64,000 bases of DNA from Pseudomonadales bacterium (GCA_028281005.1 JANQKS010000038.1:1-64000); one strand, 5' to 3'; shown: positions 16,745 through 24,792, counted from the stretch's first letter. A program made the numbers and translations. Notes: generated by a model from the letters alone, not told the origin.

Positions 16745-17044
16745 TTAGGTGATGGACAAGCCGCCGTCAGCCACGGCGTCTACCCGTGCCCGGGCAGCTT
16801 CTTTGTCGCTAAACCACAAGGCGTTGATCTCGGTGAAGTCCTGCGCTTCGCTGGGCACCTCACGTTCGGGGAAGATGGCGCCGACCGGGCAAGCCGGTTC
16901 ACACACCCCACAATCGATACAGTCATTCGGCTCGATGAAACACATGCGGTCTTCGTCTTCCACCAGAATACAATCCACCGGACACACCTCGATACAAGAT
17001 TTGTCCATGACATCGATACACGCGCTGGCAATTACGTAGGTCAT
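16745..17044 (-). CDS. fdxA: 7Fe ferredoxin (3Fe-4S + 4Fe-4S, FdxA type)
   Basis: Small electron carrier of 99 residues. The first cluster motif is C9-x7-C17-x3-C21-P, characteristic of a 3Fe-4S site, and the second is C-x2-C-x2-C-x3-C-P (CIDCGVCEPACP), a 4Fe-4S site. The C-terminal extension after IFPEREVP is the usual FdxA tail. It is divergent from a P450 gene (start 17181) and first in an operon with MBL, DUF1295 and LLM genes. Being the only ferredoxin in the window, it is a candidate redox partner for one or more of the P450s, although no ferredoxin reductase gene is present here. Divergent promoter block at 17099-17132. Confidence 0.93.
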   Translation of the reverse strand: MTYVIASACIDVMDKSCIEVCPVDCILVEDEDRMCFIEPNDCIDCGVCEPACPVGAIFPEREVPSEAQDFTEINALWFSDKEAARARVDAVADGGLSIT

Positions 17045-17098
17045 GTGCTGCTGGTCATGTGTTGATACAGGTTGGTTGCTACCCGGTAGAACTCGGTT

Positions 17099-17132
17099 TA
17101 GTCTACTTAAAGTTTTTGTACCTCGCTACAAT
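17099..17132 (+). promoter_or_regulatory. Conserved promoter/operator block (site b)
   Basis: TAGTCTACTTAAA at 17099-17111 is identical to 6198-6210. Then comes TTTGTACCTCGCTACAAT at 17115-17132, an imperfect palindrome with core TGTA-N6-TACA. It lies between the ferredoxin operon (minus) and the tandem P450 array (plus). It is related to the perfect palindrome at 22848-22865. A TetR operator is inferred. Confidence 0.6.
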
Positions 17133-17180
17133 TATGCGGTGAGGGGATGGCAAGCGGAGCGAGTGGAGAAAGGGGGAACA

Positions 17181-18611
17181 ATGAGTCTAGACAGTGTATT
17201 GGCAGACCTGGCCGCGGCGGCAGAAGACCCGCAACTGGCGCCGCGAGAGTTTCCGCTGATGCCGGAAGGGGAAGCCGTCGACATGGGGCATGCGGAGGAC
17301 GGCACACCGTTGATCGATCCGCGCATCTTCGATTCACCCGAGTTTTTCCGCAATCCCTACCCGTATTACCGGATTTTGCGCGACCATTACCCGGTCTATC
17401 ACGACAAACTGCACAACTGTTATTGGGTCACACGCTACGACGATATCACTGAGTGTTACTTCGATGACGAAGGTTTTAACACCATCCCGAAGGGTTCATC
17501 CAGCGGTGTGCTGGGCAATACCCAGCTGGAGTTGAGTGGCATAGAACATCGCCGCCGGCGTAACCTCTATGGCCAACATTTGGTCGGTAAATCCCTGGAA
17601 AACCGCATCCCCGCGATTGAACGTCTGGCGGAGGAGATGATTGGCGATTGGACCCGCGCCGCGCAGCAGGGCGCGCCGTATATTGTGGATGAGGACGGCG
17701 TGCGCAGTGTTGAGCTGGGGGCCGCTTTTGCCAATGAATTCCCGATCCGCGTGGTGTGTGAGGTCCTGGGGTTCCCCAACGAAGCCCAGGACGACTTTTT
17801 CTATTGGTATAACTCCATGATGAGTGGTCTGGGTGGCTCCGATACCCACAAACAAGGTGTGGAGGCGCGCCAACATCTCGAAGACTACGTCGCCGGGATT
17901 GTCGAAGCCCGCCGCAAACAGCCGACTTACCTGTACGACTTAGACGGCAACCCGATCAGCAAAGACATCATCAGTAAACTCTGTGAAACCAAGGTGGATG
18001 GCGACTATCTTTCCACGGAGGAGATCACGTCGAACATAGCATTGATTGTTGGCGGCGGCGGCGAAACCACCCGCGGCGCCATTCTCAACATGTGGCGCCT
18101 GCTGTTGTCCCATCCGGATCAGTTTGAAGCGGTCGCCGCGGATCCCGACCACTGGGATCGCGCCTTCCATGAGACCTTAAGGCACTCGTCTTCCATCGGC
18201 GGACAGCCGCGGCACAATACCTACGACATTGAAATGCATGGGGTCACCATACCGGCGGGTTCATTGATGCAGATGGTCGATTTTTCCGCCAATCATGACG
18301 AGCGCATCTTTAAGGACCCTGAAAAGTTCGACATCTTCCGCGAGGATTTGTACTCCGGAAAGCTACTGCGCAGCGGCTACCGCAAAGAGGGGCGCTGTAG
18401 TCACATGGCGTTTGGCGTGGGCCCTCACCTCTGTCCCGGCGCGTGGATCTCTCACCAGGAATCGGTGGTGGGTTCAAAAATCCTGCTGAAACACATGTCC
18501 AACCCCCGTTTAAACACCTCGCGTATGCCCAAGGACGTTGACGGCGTCAGTCCAGCACCCATGGGTATTGTCTCCACCCGCGAACTTTGGGTGGACTATG
18601 ACTTACGCTGA
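17181..18611 (+). CDS. Cytochrome P450 (first of tandem array)
   Basis: P450 monooxygenase of 476 residues from the ATG at 17181 (AAGGGGGAAC upstream). It carries an N-terminal extension, then DPRIFDSPEFFRNPYPYYRILRDHYPVY. The I-helix is IVGGGGETTRGA, the ExxR motif is HETLRHSSS, and the heme loop is AFGVGPHLCPGAW with the thiolate near residue 418. An insert DLDGNPISKDIISKLCETKVDGDYL precedes the I-helix region. The following gene is a diverged paralogue 12 bp downstream and a third, truncated copy follows, so this gene is the only evident catalytic P450 of the three. The divergent ferredoxin may deliver electrons. Confidence 0.93.
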   Translation: MSLDSVLADLAAAAEDPQLAPREFPLMPEGEAVDMGHAEDGTPLIDPRIFDSPEFFRNPYPYYRILRDHYPVYHDKLHNCYWVTRYDDITECYFDDEGFNTIPKGSSSGVLGNTQLELSGIEHRRRRNLYGQHLVGKSLENRIPAIERLAEEMIGDWTRAAQQGAPYIVDEDGVRSVELGAAFANEFPIRVVCEVLGFPNEAQDDFFYWYNSMMSGLGGSDTHKQGVEARQHLEDYVAGIVEARRKQPTYLYDLDGNPISKDIISKLCETKVDGDYLSTEEITSNIALIVGGGGETTRGAILNMWRLLLSHPDQFEAVAADPDHWDRAFHETLRHSSSIGGQPRHNTYDIEMHGVTIPAGSLMQMVDFSANHDERIFKDPEKFDIFREDLYSGKLLRSGYRKEGRCSHMAFGVGPHLCPGAWISHQESVVGSKILLKHMSNPRLNTSRMPKDVDGVSPAPMGIVSTRELWVDYDLR

Positions 18612-18623
18612 CGGAGAAGCGAA

Positions 18624-19979
18624 GTGAATCCCCCAGCGGACAAGAGCCAAGCGGCGGTGGGTGTTGCCGGGAGAAACGGCGTTGTCATCCCCCAACAGAG
18701 TGCGGACCGTACCGGCAGCGACTACCGTACCTACGAGGTTTACCAACGCGAACGTGTCGGGCAAAGCACGGAGAAGATCAAACCGATCCAACTGGTGTCC
18801 GATGCGTACCGCGTTGATCCATACCCGTTGCTCGATATCCTGCGTGAGAACTACCCCTGCTATCGCGATTGGCTGGGAAACTGCTTCTGGATTACACGCT
18901 ATGACGATGTCACGTCGGTGTTCACCGACGAGGGTAATTTCGAGACTCGCCCGAAGGCCTGGTATTACGGCTTAAGTCATTTTGGTCGTGATTTAGGTGA
19001 AGCGTTGCCGGTGTTGGAAGCTCAAGCCGCCTGCATGGACAATCGCAGCGAAGACATTGCCGCGCGTTTGGCCGATGGTCTGAAAGACGCGGGCGGCGGC
19101 AATTTGGCGACCCAGTTTGCCGCGGGATTTGCCGTGGAGCTATTGCTGGTGACATGGGGTATACCGGTGGCGGATACGGACCAGTTTGTCAGCCGCTACT
19201 TCGCCATGCAGCGGGGTACGTCGTGGCGGCCCAGCTTGCAACAAGCGGGCAAACAGGCCCTGGATGAGCTGGTCCACTACTTTGAAGAATTGCTGGCGGC
19301 ACGCCGCGCCGACCCCGGAGATGACATGGTGTCGGTGCTCGCCCAACTTGAATTGGATGACGGTCCCGTCACCGCTGAAGATGTGGTGCGCACTTTGTTG
19401 GAAGGTGACCATCAAACCCTGCATGGGGCGCTGGCGAATCTGTGGTATCTGTTGTTAACCCACCCGCAGGAGTTTGAAAAGGCCCGCGCAGAGCGCCGGT
19501 TGATGAAACTCGCTTATCTGGAAACGCTGCGCCACTCAACGCCGGTGCTGTCCGCGCAACGTTTCACGCGTCACGAAGTAGAACGGTTTGGGCGGTTGCT
19601 GCCGGCGGGTGCGTTGGTGGTCTGTTCAGCCGCGGCGGCCAATCGCGACCCACGGGTATTTGATCAGCCGGAGCGCTACATAGCGGATCGCGCCGACATG
19701 TGTCATCGCGAACCCCGTGGCCAATATCGCGCTGACGGGCTTGCTTCAGGGATTGCCTTTGCCCTGGGTCCGCCGTCGAAACATCCTGCTGTGCCGGAAG
19801 ACCGGCCGCGCTCTGCTTATGCATTGACGCGCGACGCGGCGGTGACTGCCTCGCAAACGCTGTTGGCGACGGTGGGTGACCTTCGTCTGGCGGATGCCAG
19901 TCAACCGCAATTGGCGGCCTTGAGCGTGGGTGAGATGCACACCTGTTGGAATCTGCCGGTGGAGGTGCCCCGTGGCTGA
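18624..19979 (+). CDS. P450-like protein without the heme-ligand cysteine
   Basis: A 451-residue homologue of the preceding P450 with an intact frame. The N-terminal half keeps the fold (DPYPLLDILRENYPCYRDW, FWITRYDDVTSVF) and ExxR is present (ETLRHSTPV). The I-helix acid-Thr pair is altered: EGDHQTLHGA replaces GGGGETTRGA. The heme loop reads FALGPPSKHPAVPE where the paralogue has FGVGPHLCPGAW, so the thiolate Cys position is Lys. A normal P450 reaction is therefore not expected. Cys-less P450 homologues are known as auxiliary partners of other enzymes in actinobacterial antibiotic pathways (the EryCII/DesVIII group), and a helper role for its neighbour is one possibility; decay is another. 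GTG start with GGAG upstream. Confidence 0.85.
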   Translation: MNPPADKSQAAVGVAGRNGVVIPQQSADRTGSDYRTYEVYQRERVGQSTEKIKPIQLVSDAYRVDPYPLLDILRENYPCYRDWLGNCFWITRYDDVTSVFTDEGNFETRPKAWYYGLSHFGRDLGEALPVLEAQAACMDNRSEDIAARLADGLKDAGGGNLATQFAAGFAVELLLVTWGIPVADTDQFVSRYFAMQRGTSWRPSLQQAGKQALDELVHYFEELLAARRADPGDDMVSVLAQLELDDGPVTAEDVVRTLLEGDHQTLHGALANLWYLLLTHPQEFEKARAERRLMKLAYLETLRHSTPVLSAQRFTRHEVERFGRLLPAGALVVCSAAAANRDPRVFDQPERYIADRADMCHREPRGQYRADGLASGIAFALGPPSKHPAVPEDRPRSAYALTRDAAVTASQTLLATVGDLRLADASQPQLAALSVGEMHTCWNLPVEVPRG

Positions 19980-20106
19980 AGCCATCCCTGATCTGGGCCC
20001 GGATTTGGACCCCCGTGTGTTCGATTCCGAAACGTTTCAAAAAGACCCGTTCCCGGTCTACAAACAGCTGCGCGACCCTTTTGAGACTTATTCAGAGGCT
20101 CCCTAG
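19972..20106 (+). pseudogene. Truncated cytochrome P450 (N-terminal 44 codons)
   Basis: A GTG at 19972 overlaps the stop of the preceding gene (GTGGCTGA), the usual arrangement for coupled genes. The peptide contains DPRVFDSETFQKDPFPVYKQLRD, matching the N terminus of the first P450 of this array, then runs into the hairpin element and stops at TAG within CTAG (20104-20106). About 90 percent of the protein is missing. The next gene begins on the other strand 4 bp later. The break coincides with half of the element, consistent with an element-associated deletion. Confidence 0.9.
20078..20106. mobile_element. CTAG-bounded hairpin element, copy 2 (one arm only)
   Basis: CTTTTGAGACTTAT followed by TCAGAGGCTCCCTAG matches the loop and right arm of copies 1 and 3. 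The left arm is absent and replaced by P450 coding sequence. This pattern suggests a deletion that began in the element or in a related IS. Confidence 0.7.
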
Positions 20107-20109
20107 ATC

Positions 20110-20910
20110 TTAGCGTTCCGCCAGCCAGTGAATGGCGTTTTCCAGCAAACGACGATAATTAGGATCATCGTACGCCAGTGGACTGTCACCTACTTCGCTG
20201 ACAAACACCTGTGAATTGCGGCAGTGATGGGTCCAAACAATCAAATCGCTGCCGGGCGGGTGATCCCACGATGCCTGTTCCTCCGCGGGCGCCAGCGGAG
20301 GTGGTGTAAAGTTCTCCGCCACAAAGGCGTAATCGCCGCGAAACAGCGGTGTAACGTTGGCTTCAAAGTCTTTGGTTTTTAAGTACAGCTCGTCGGTGAT
20401 TTCAAAACCGCCTGCAAGTCCTTGTAACACCGGATGGTCTTGTTGCGGCACCAATTGGATGGTTGCACTCGGTAGTGGTCCGTGGCCGCCGCGATAGCCG
20501 GAGCCCGGTACGTGTTGGCCGTTCAGTTCGCCGGCACTTAACATATAGGAGGAGCCGCTGATTTCCCGCCATAGTGGCCACAAAGGCCAGCTGACAGTGG
20601 CATGGTTAACCAGAATCAGGCCAATACCTGTTTCCAACAATCCCTCTATGGCGCGGACGTAGGCGGCTGGTGGCTCGCCGGTGTTGTTGGCGCCATCATG
20701 TAGCAGACCAATCCCGGGGATGCCGCTCATGTCGTAGAAAAACACCACGTCGTAGGCGCCGACATGCTCGGGTTGCAACACCACCTGGGCGGCGGGTAAC
20801 TCCACCAAGGTCATGGTGACGTTGGCCATGGCGTCGAACATGGCTTTAAACGAGTTGTGGTCGTAGGCGTGGCCTTTGCTGACCACCAGGACGTTGACGG
20901 TTTCAGGCAT
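20110..20910 (-). CDS. ThuA-like domain (GATase1-like) protein
   Basis: A 266-residue protein of the ThuA-like fold, related to class I glutamine amidotransferases but usually lacking that activity. It starts at the ATG at 20910 (AAGGA upstream) with NVLVVSKGHAYDHNSF, then AYDVVFFYDMSGIPG, GIGLILVNHATVSWPLWPLW and a C-terminal SDLIVWTHHCRNSQVFVSEVGDSPLAYDDPNYRRLLENAIHWL, the last being a family hallmark. Members are known in sugar and trehalose use, but here it lies in an operon-like run with an SDR and a dihydrodipicolinate-reductase-like gene. Function in the oxygenase setting is unknown. It ends 4 bp from the truncated P450/element. Confidence 0.75.
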   Translation of the reverse strand: MPETVNVLVVSKGHAYDHNSFKAMFDAMANVTMTLVELPAAQVVLQPEHVGAYDVVFFYDMSGIPGIGLLHDGANNTGEPPAAYVRAIEGLLETGIGLILVNHATVSWPLWPLWREISGSSYMLSAGELNGQHVPGSGYRGGHGPLPSATIQLVPQQDHPVLQGLAGGFEITDELYLKTKDFEANVTPLFRGDYAFVAENFTPPPLAPAEEQASWDHPPGSDLIVWTHHCRNSQVFVSEVGDSPLAYDDPNYRRLLENAIHWLAER

Positions 20911-20948
20911 GTGAATCCTTGTTGTTTGGTCGGATAGGGCAGGCGCCT

Positions 20949-21722
20949 TTAGTTTGGCTGGCCACCCGCCACATCGATAAATTGACCGGTGATCCAGCGT
21001 GCCGCGGGAGAGGCGAAAAACACCGCCGCGGCGGCACAATCTTCTGGTGTACCGGTACGGCCCAGTGGGATTTGCTGGTTAAAAATAGCCTCGGCTTGCT
21101 CTTCGGTGACATGCATGGTTTCTTTCAGCATATCGGTGACAATGACACCAGGGGCTAAACAGTTCACCGTGATGCCCCGATCCGCAAGCTCCACCGCCAG
21201 GGTGCGAGTCATGCTGATCATGCCTAAGTTGGCGGCGGAGTAGACGCCAAACCCGGGTGATGGTTTGTGTGCCGCTATAGAGATGATATTGATGATGGAG
21301 CCGCCGTCGTTCATGCGTTTAGCGGCTTGTTGCGCGCCCCAGAACTTGGTTTTCATGTTGAGGTGCAGCTGTTCATCAAATTTTTCGATAGAAATGTCGG
21401 GGAGGCTGTACATTTTCCGATCGAGATTACCGCCGGCGTTATTGACCATGATGTCGAGCCGACCAAATTTGTCGACCACTTGGTCAAGAGCGGCGGGGAT
21501 CTGCTTCCACTCCATCACGTCGGCGGAAATCCCCAGTCCGCGTTGGCTGCGTGCTTCAATTTCTTCTGCTACCGCGTCCACGTCGGCTTGGCGTCGGGCG
21601 ATCACCACGACGTCTGCGCCGCACTCGGCGAGACCCAGGGCAATTCCTCTGCCGATGCCGCGGCCGCCGCCGGTGACCACCGCCACCTGTCCGTCAAGGC
21701 GGAAATTTTCGTAAAGTCCCAT
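20949..21722 (-). CDS. Short-chain dehydrogenase/reductase with Lys-to-Asn change in the active site
   Basis: SDR-fold protein of 257 residues. The cofactor motif TGGGRGIG and MVNNAGGN are normal and the length is typical. The catalytic Y-x3-K reads Y-S-A-A-N (codon AAC), so the conserved Lys that binds the ribose and lowers the Tyr pKa is missing. The rest of the helix (LGMISMTRTLAVELA) is well kept and the C terminus has VAGGQPN. Reduced or changed activity is expected. It is the middle gene of a minus-strand trio (38 bp before the ThuA-like gene and 31 bp after the DHDPR-like gene), so it likely belongs to the same transcript. Confidence 0.85.
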   Translation of the reverse strand: MGLYENFRLDGQVAVVTGGGRGIGRGIALGLAECGADVVVIARRQADVDAVAEEIEARSQRGLGISADVMEWKQIPAALDQVVDKFGRLDIMVNNAGGNLDRKMYSLPDISIEKFDEQLHLNMKTKFWGAQQAAKRMNDGGSIINIISIAAHKPSPGFGVYSAANLGMISMTRTLAVELADRGITVNCLAPGVIVTDMLKETMHVTEEQAEAIFNQQIPLGRTGTPEDCAAAAVFFASPAARWITGQFIDVAGGQPN

Positions 21723-21753
21723 ATTATATTTCCCCCATAACTAATTGATTATA

Positions 21754-22812
21754 TTAGCTATTGTTTGTGCTTTGCTGGCACATGATCCATGGCAAGTCGA
21801 GAAAAGTTTGAATCCCGGGGGCCGCTTCGACCACATATGGGATGGCGTTGATGGCGTGCATGGCAGTACCCAAATTACCGTCACTCATGAAGGCAAAGTT
21901 TGATTCAAACTCCAGGTGCATGTTGGGTGATCCTTTAAAAGTAATGGCGTTTTTACCTTGGGGCCAATCTGCTGCCACCGAACCATGCATGCGCCAAATG
22001 GTCTCGTGGGCGATACGTTCTTCACCATCGGCAAGACCAGCCCAGCGCCAGCGCTGACCGGCAACCGTGCCTTTACGCACCACACCGGCGGCGGTGTTGA
22101 GGTCGGCTTCCGCCAGCGCCAACTGGCGTGTGCTGGAGACTTCATTTACACCGAGGTTCATACCGTCCGCGACCATTTGCACACTTTCGCTAAACAAACC
22201 GTTCAGCCATTCGGTGCGCCGGGCGCTGTTTTGTTCGAAGACATCGGGTGGGCTGTTGAAACCCATGGATTCAAACATGATTTCCGGGCTGGGGTAGTGC
22301 TCGAAGCTGGATATCTCCAGAACGTTTGCGTGATCTACGCGTTCACACAAGGCGCTCATGGTCAGCGGGATAAGATCCCCCAGCCAGCCGGGGTTTAAAC
22401 CGGTGGAATGAAACGAGCTTTGGCCGGCTTTACAGGCGGCCTGCAGTTTGTCGACCACCGCTGCGCCATACACCTTGGGGTACATGTAGCCAACCACGGT
22501 AATGACGTTTTTCCCGGCTGCGAGCAGGGTGCAGATGTCATCGAGATCTTGATCGGGGTTAGCGCCATACACTTTGGAAGCCAAGGGCGCATGAATAACA
22601 ACGTCGGCATCCGCGTCGACCACCGCCTGCATGTCATTGGTGGCGGGCACTCCCAGTGGTGCTAACCCCAGAAGCTCCCCGGCATCTTTACCGGCTTTGT
22701 CGTCGGAGTAGACGTGTAAGCCAACTAGATCCAGAGAATCCCGTTCGGCGGCGACGCGGCCAGTTTGACGACCAACGCCGCCGCCGGCCCACTGAAACAC
22801 TTTATAAGTCAC
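21754..22812 (-). CDS. Dihydrodipicolinate-reductase-like NAD(P)-binding protein
   Basis: A 352-residue oxidoreductase resembling dihydrodipicolinate reductase-like proteins and 2,4-diaminopentanoate dehydrogenase-type enzymes. It has a Rossmann start YKVFQWAGGGVGRQTGRVA (GxGxxG-like) and a central GKNVITVVGYMYPK, then STGLNPGWLGDLIPL, typical of this group. It is not a lysine-pathway enzyme by context. Homologues commonly sit near P450 and acyl-CoA genes in actinobacteria and proteobacteria, without a known reaction. It is divergent from a P450 and shares the palindromic operator region at 22848-22865. Confidence 0.75.
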   Translation of the reverse strand: MTYKVFQWAGGGVGRQTGRVAAERDSLDLVGLHVYSDDKAGKDAGELLGLAPLGVPATNDMQAVVDADADVVIHAPLASKVYGANPDQDLDDICTLLAAGKNVITVVGYMYPKVYGAAVVDKLQAACKAGQSSFHSTGLNPGWLGDLIPLTMSALCERVDHANVLEISSFEHYPSPEIMFESMGFNSPPDVFEQNSARRTEWLNGLFSESVQMVADGMNLGVNEVSSTRQLALAEADLNTAAGVVRKGTVAGQRWRWAGLADGEERIAHETIWRMHGSVAADWPQGKNAITFKGSPNMHLEFESNFAFMSDGNLGTAMHAINAIPYVVEAAPGIQTFLDLPWIMCQQSTNNS

Positions 22813-22847
22813 GGCTAAAAATCGCGGTGTTTAAGTCTCGGTTAATT

Positions 22848-22865
22848 TTTGTACCCTGGTACAAA
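22848..22865. promoter_or_regulatory. Perfect palindromic operator (site a)
   Basis: TTTGTACC-CT-GGTACAAA is a perfect 8-2-8 inverted repeat. An upstream AGTCT block (22834-22838) resembles the conserved element at sites b and c. It lies between a DHDPR-like gene (minus) and a P450 (plus). It matches the core TGTA-N6-TACA of sites b and d. Confidence 0.75.
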
Positions 22866-22947
22866 GATTTCTCAGCATAGTACAATTTGGGAAATTCGCG
22901 CAATGGCGGGCCCGGACCGGACTCGCCGCAATAGGGAGCAGAGGGTT

Positions 22948-24267
22948 ATGCCGGATGAAACCTCCAATCAAGAAACGGGTCGAGCGCAATGTCCCCACAG
23001 CCTGGGTGATGTTGATCTGTTTGCGCCGGGGGCGCCGGAATACTGGTACGAAGCTTATGACATTCTGCACGCTGAAAGTCCTGTGCACCGCCTGCCCGGT
23101 GAAGGTTTTGCGCCGGGCACGGATGGCTTCATCCTCTGTAAACATGAAGACATAGCCGCTGTAGTGCGCGACCAAGATCGCTTTCCGCTGCCGGGTGCAA
23201 TGATGGTAGAGCAGCTTAAACAGCGTGGTGGAGATCCGTTTGAGATTGAAGGCGCCAACATGATGATGGCGGCGATGACAACCCTGCGTCCAAATCCGGA
23301 AATGTGGCGCACCCATCGCCAGGAATTGACCGACCCTTGGGTTGGCCCCGGCGCGACGCGTAACCAAGCCATGGTCACGGCGGTGGCAAACGAGCTGGTG
23401 GACCGCTGGATCGAGCGCGGCAGCGTAGAGTTTGTCGGTGAGTTTGCCCAGCCTCTGCCACAGATGGTGATGGCCAACATCCTCGGCTGGCCTCTGCAAG
23501 ACCTGAAGCTGCTCAAGTATTTTGGCGACGGTACCGTTAAACCCTTTGTTTACGGCAGCGGTCACCGCAGCATCCTGCCGGAAGAGGAAGTGCGTAGTCA
23601 GATTGAGGTGTTAAACGAGTTCCGCGAGTACACCGATAACTTGATAAAAGAAAAGCGCCGTACCCCAGCAGATGACATGATCACCTTCTTAACCGAAGTG
23701 GAGTATTCGCCCATCGAGCGGAAACTCACGGACAACGAGATTAACGGCATTGTTTACGCCATGGTGATAGGTGGCTTGGAAACCACTCAGTATGCCTTGG
23801 CGGAACAGGTGCAACTATTCATCGAGCGCGCCGGGGTGTGGGATGAGGTGCGTAATGATCGTTCCAAACTGCGAGCGTTTACCGAAGAGGCCATGCGCCT
23901 GCGCGCCCCCACTCAGGGATTGTCGACCCGTATCACCAGCCAGGATGAAGTGTTTCATGGTGTGGAAGTACCCGCGGGTTCTTTTCTGCACTTACGTTGG
24001 GCGGCGGCAAACATTGATCCGGACGAATGGGACGAAGCGCAGGCGTTAAGACTGGATCGCAAAGCGGGCACGCGGCATCTGACCTTTTCCCAGGGTGCAC
24101 GTGTATGCCCTGGGGCGACGCTGTCCCGTGTCGAACAGATGGCGGCGTGGACTGTTTTGTTAGATAAAGTAGCGGCGTTCCGCTACGCTGAAGGGAATAC
24201 CTTCAAACATCAGCCGGGTATCATGCTGGCGGTAGAAGAACTGCACCTGGAATTCGACAAAGCATAA
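22948..24267 (+). CDS. Cytochrome P450
   Basis: P450 monooxygenase of 439 residues from the ATG at 22948, which follows a purine-rich site (GGGAGCAGAGGG); the longer upstream frame runs through the operator. I-helix is VIGGLETTQYAL, ExxR is EEAMRLRAP, and the heme loop is FSQGARVCPGATL with the thiolate near residue 387. A Cys-Pro at CPHSLGDVDLF near the N terminus is a family-like N-cap. The substrate region is unusual in having a long hydrophilic N terminus. It lies directly downstream of the perfect palindrome, suggesting strong induction by its ligand. The decayed SDR pseudogene follows, convergent, after 26 bp. Confidence 0.92.
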   Translation: MPDETSNQETGRAQCPHSLGDVDLFAPGAPEYWYEAYDILHAESPVHRLPGEGFAPGTDGFILCKHEDIAAVVRDQDRFPLPGAMMVEQLKQRGGDPFEIEGANMMMAAMTTLRPNPEMWRTHRQELTDPWVGPGATRNQAMVTAVANELVDRWIERGSVEFVGEFAQPLPQMVMANILGWPLQDLKLLKYFGDGTVKPFVYGSGHRSILPEEEVRSQIEVLNEFREYTDNLIKEKRRTPADDMITFLTEVEYSPIERKLTDNEINGIVYAMVIGGLETTQYALAEQVQLFIERAGVWDEVRNDRSKLRAFTEEAMRLRAPTQGLSTRITSQDEVFHGVEVPAGSFLHLRWAAANIDPDEWDEAQALRLDRKAGTRHLTFSQGARVCPGATLSRVEQMAAWTVLLDKVAAFRYAEGNTFKHQPGIMLAVEELHLEFDKA

Positions 24268-24293
24268 GCAGCCTCACCAGAACGGAGTTGCCG

Positions 24294-24760
24294 TCAGTCC
24301 ACTGCGGCCACCTGGCCGCCGTCCGCCGCGATGTGGGTGGCGTTTAACCATAAACCTGCCGGGCTTGCGGTGAATACGATGATACGCGCGATCTCTTCGC
24401 CGCTGCCCAAGCGGCCCAAGGGGATGCCACGTTCTACCGCGGCGTAAAACTTAGGGTTTTCCTGTTTGCGCTGATCCCAACTGCCGCCTGGGAACCAGAC
24501 TGCTCCAGGTGAGATGACGTTGGCCCGTACGCCGGTGTTGCCGTAATTCTGCGCCAATTCATTGGCATAAGTTCGCATGGCAGCTTTGGCCGGGCCGTAG
24601 GCAGAGGGTGGGCGGCCAAAGCATCTTGGACACCTTCTTCACCACGGGCGCACAACGCCACAGCCGCACCTTCCTGTTTTAACAAGGCCGCCGTATACCA
24701 ACCGATGCCACGGCTGCCGCCCAAAACGATGGCGCGTTTGCCTGCCAGTCCTAAATCCAT
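24294..24760 (-). pseudogene. Short-chain dehydrogenase pseudogene with internal deletion
   Basis: The N-terminal part (24760 downward) reads MDLGLAGKRAIVLGGSRGIG and continues to DALAAH; the C-terminal part, in another frame, has PPSAYGPAKAAMRTYANELA with the catalytic Y-x3-K and ends GGQVAAVD. About 90 residues including the NNAG region are missing, with a frame change near 24605-24618. The gene is thus a deletion product. It sits between a convergent P450 and a hydratase gene (33 bp upstream), so it was once part of the minus-strand operon led by that hydratase. Confidence 0.85.
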
Positions 24761-24792
24761 AACTCCTCCGCAAAAGCCAATCTAGCGACCGG

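Noticed and set aside
19740-19820. Frameshift hiding a normal heme loop in the Cys-less P450
   Set aside because: The other two frames do not give an FGxGxHxCxG pattern there, and the frame stays coding-like on both sides. A compensated pair of indels cannot be fully excluded without raw reads.
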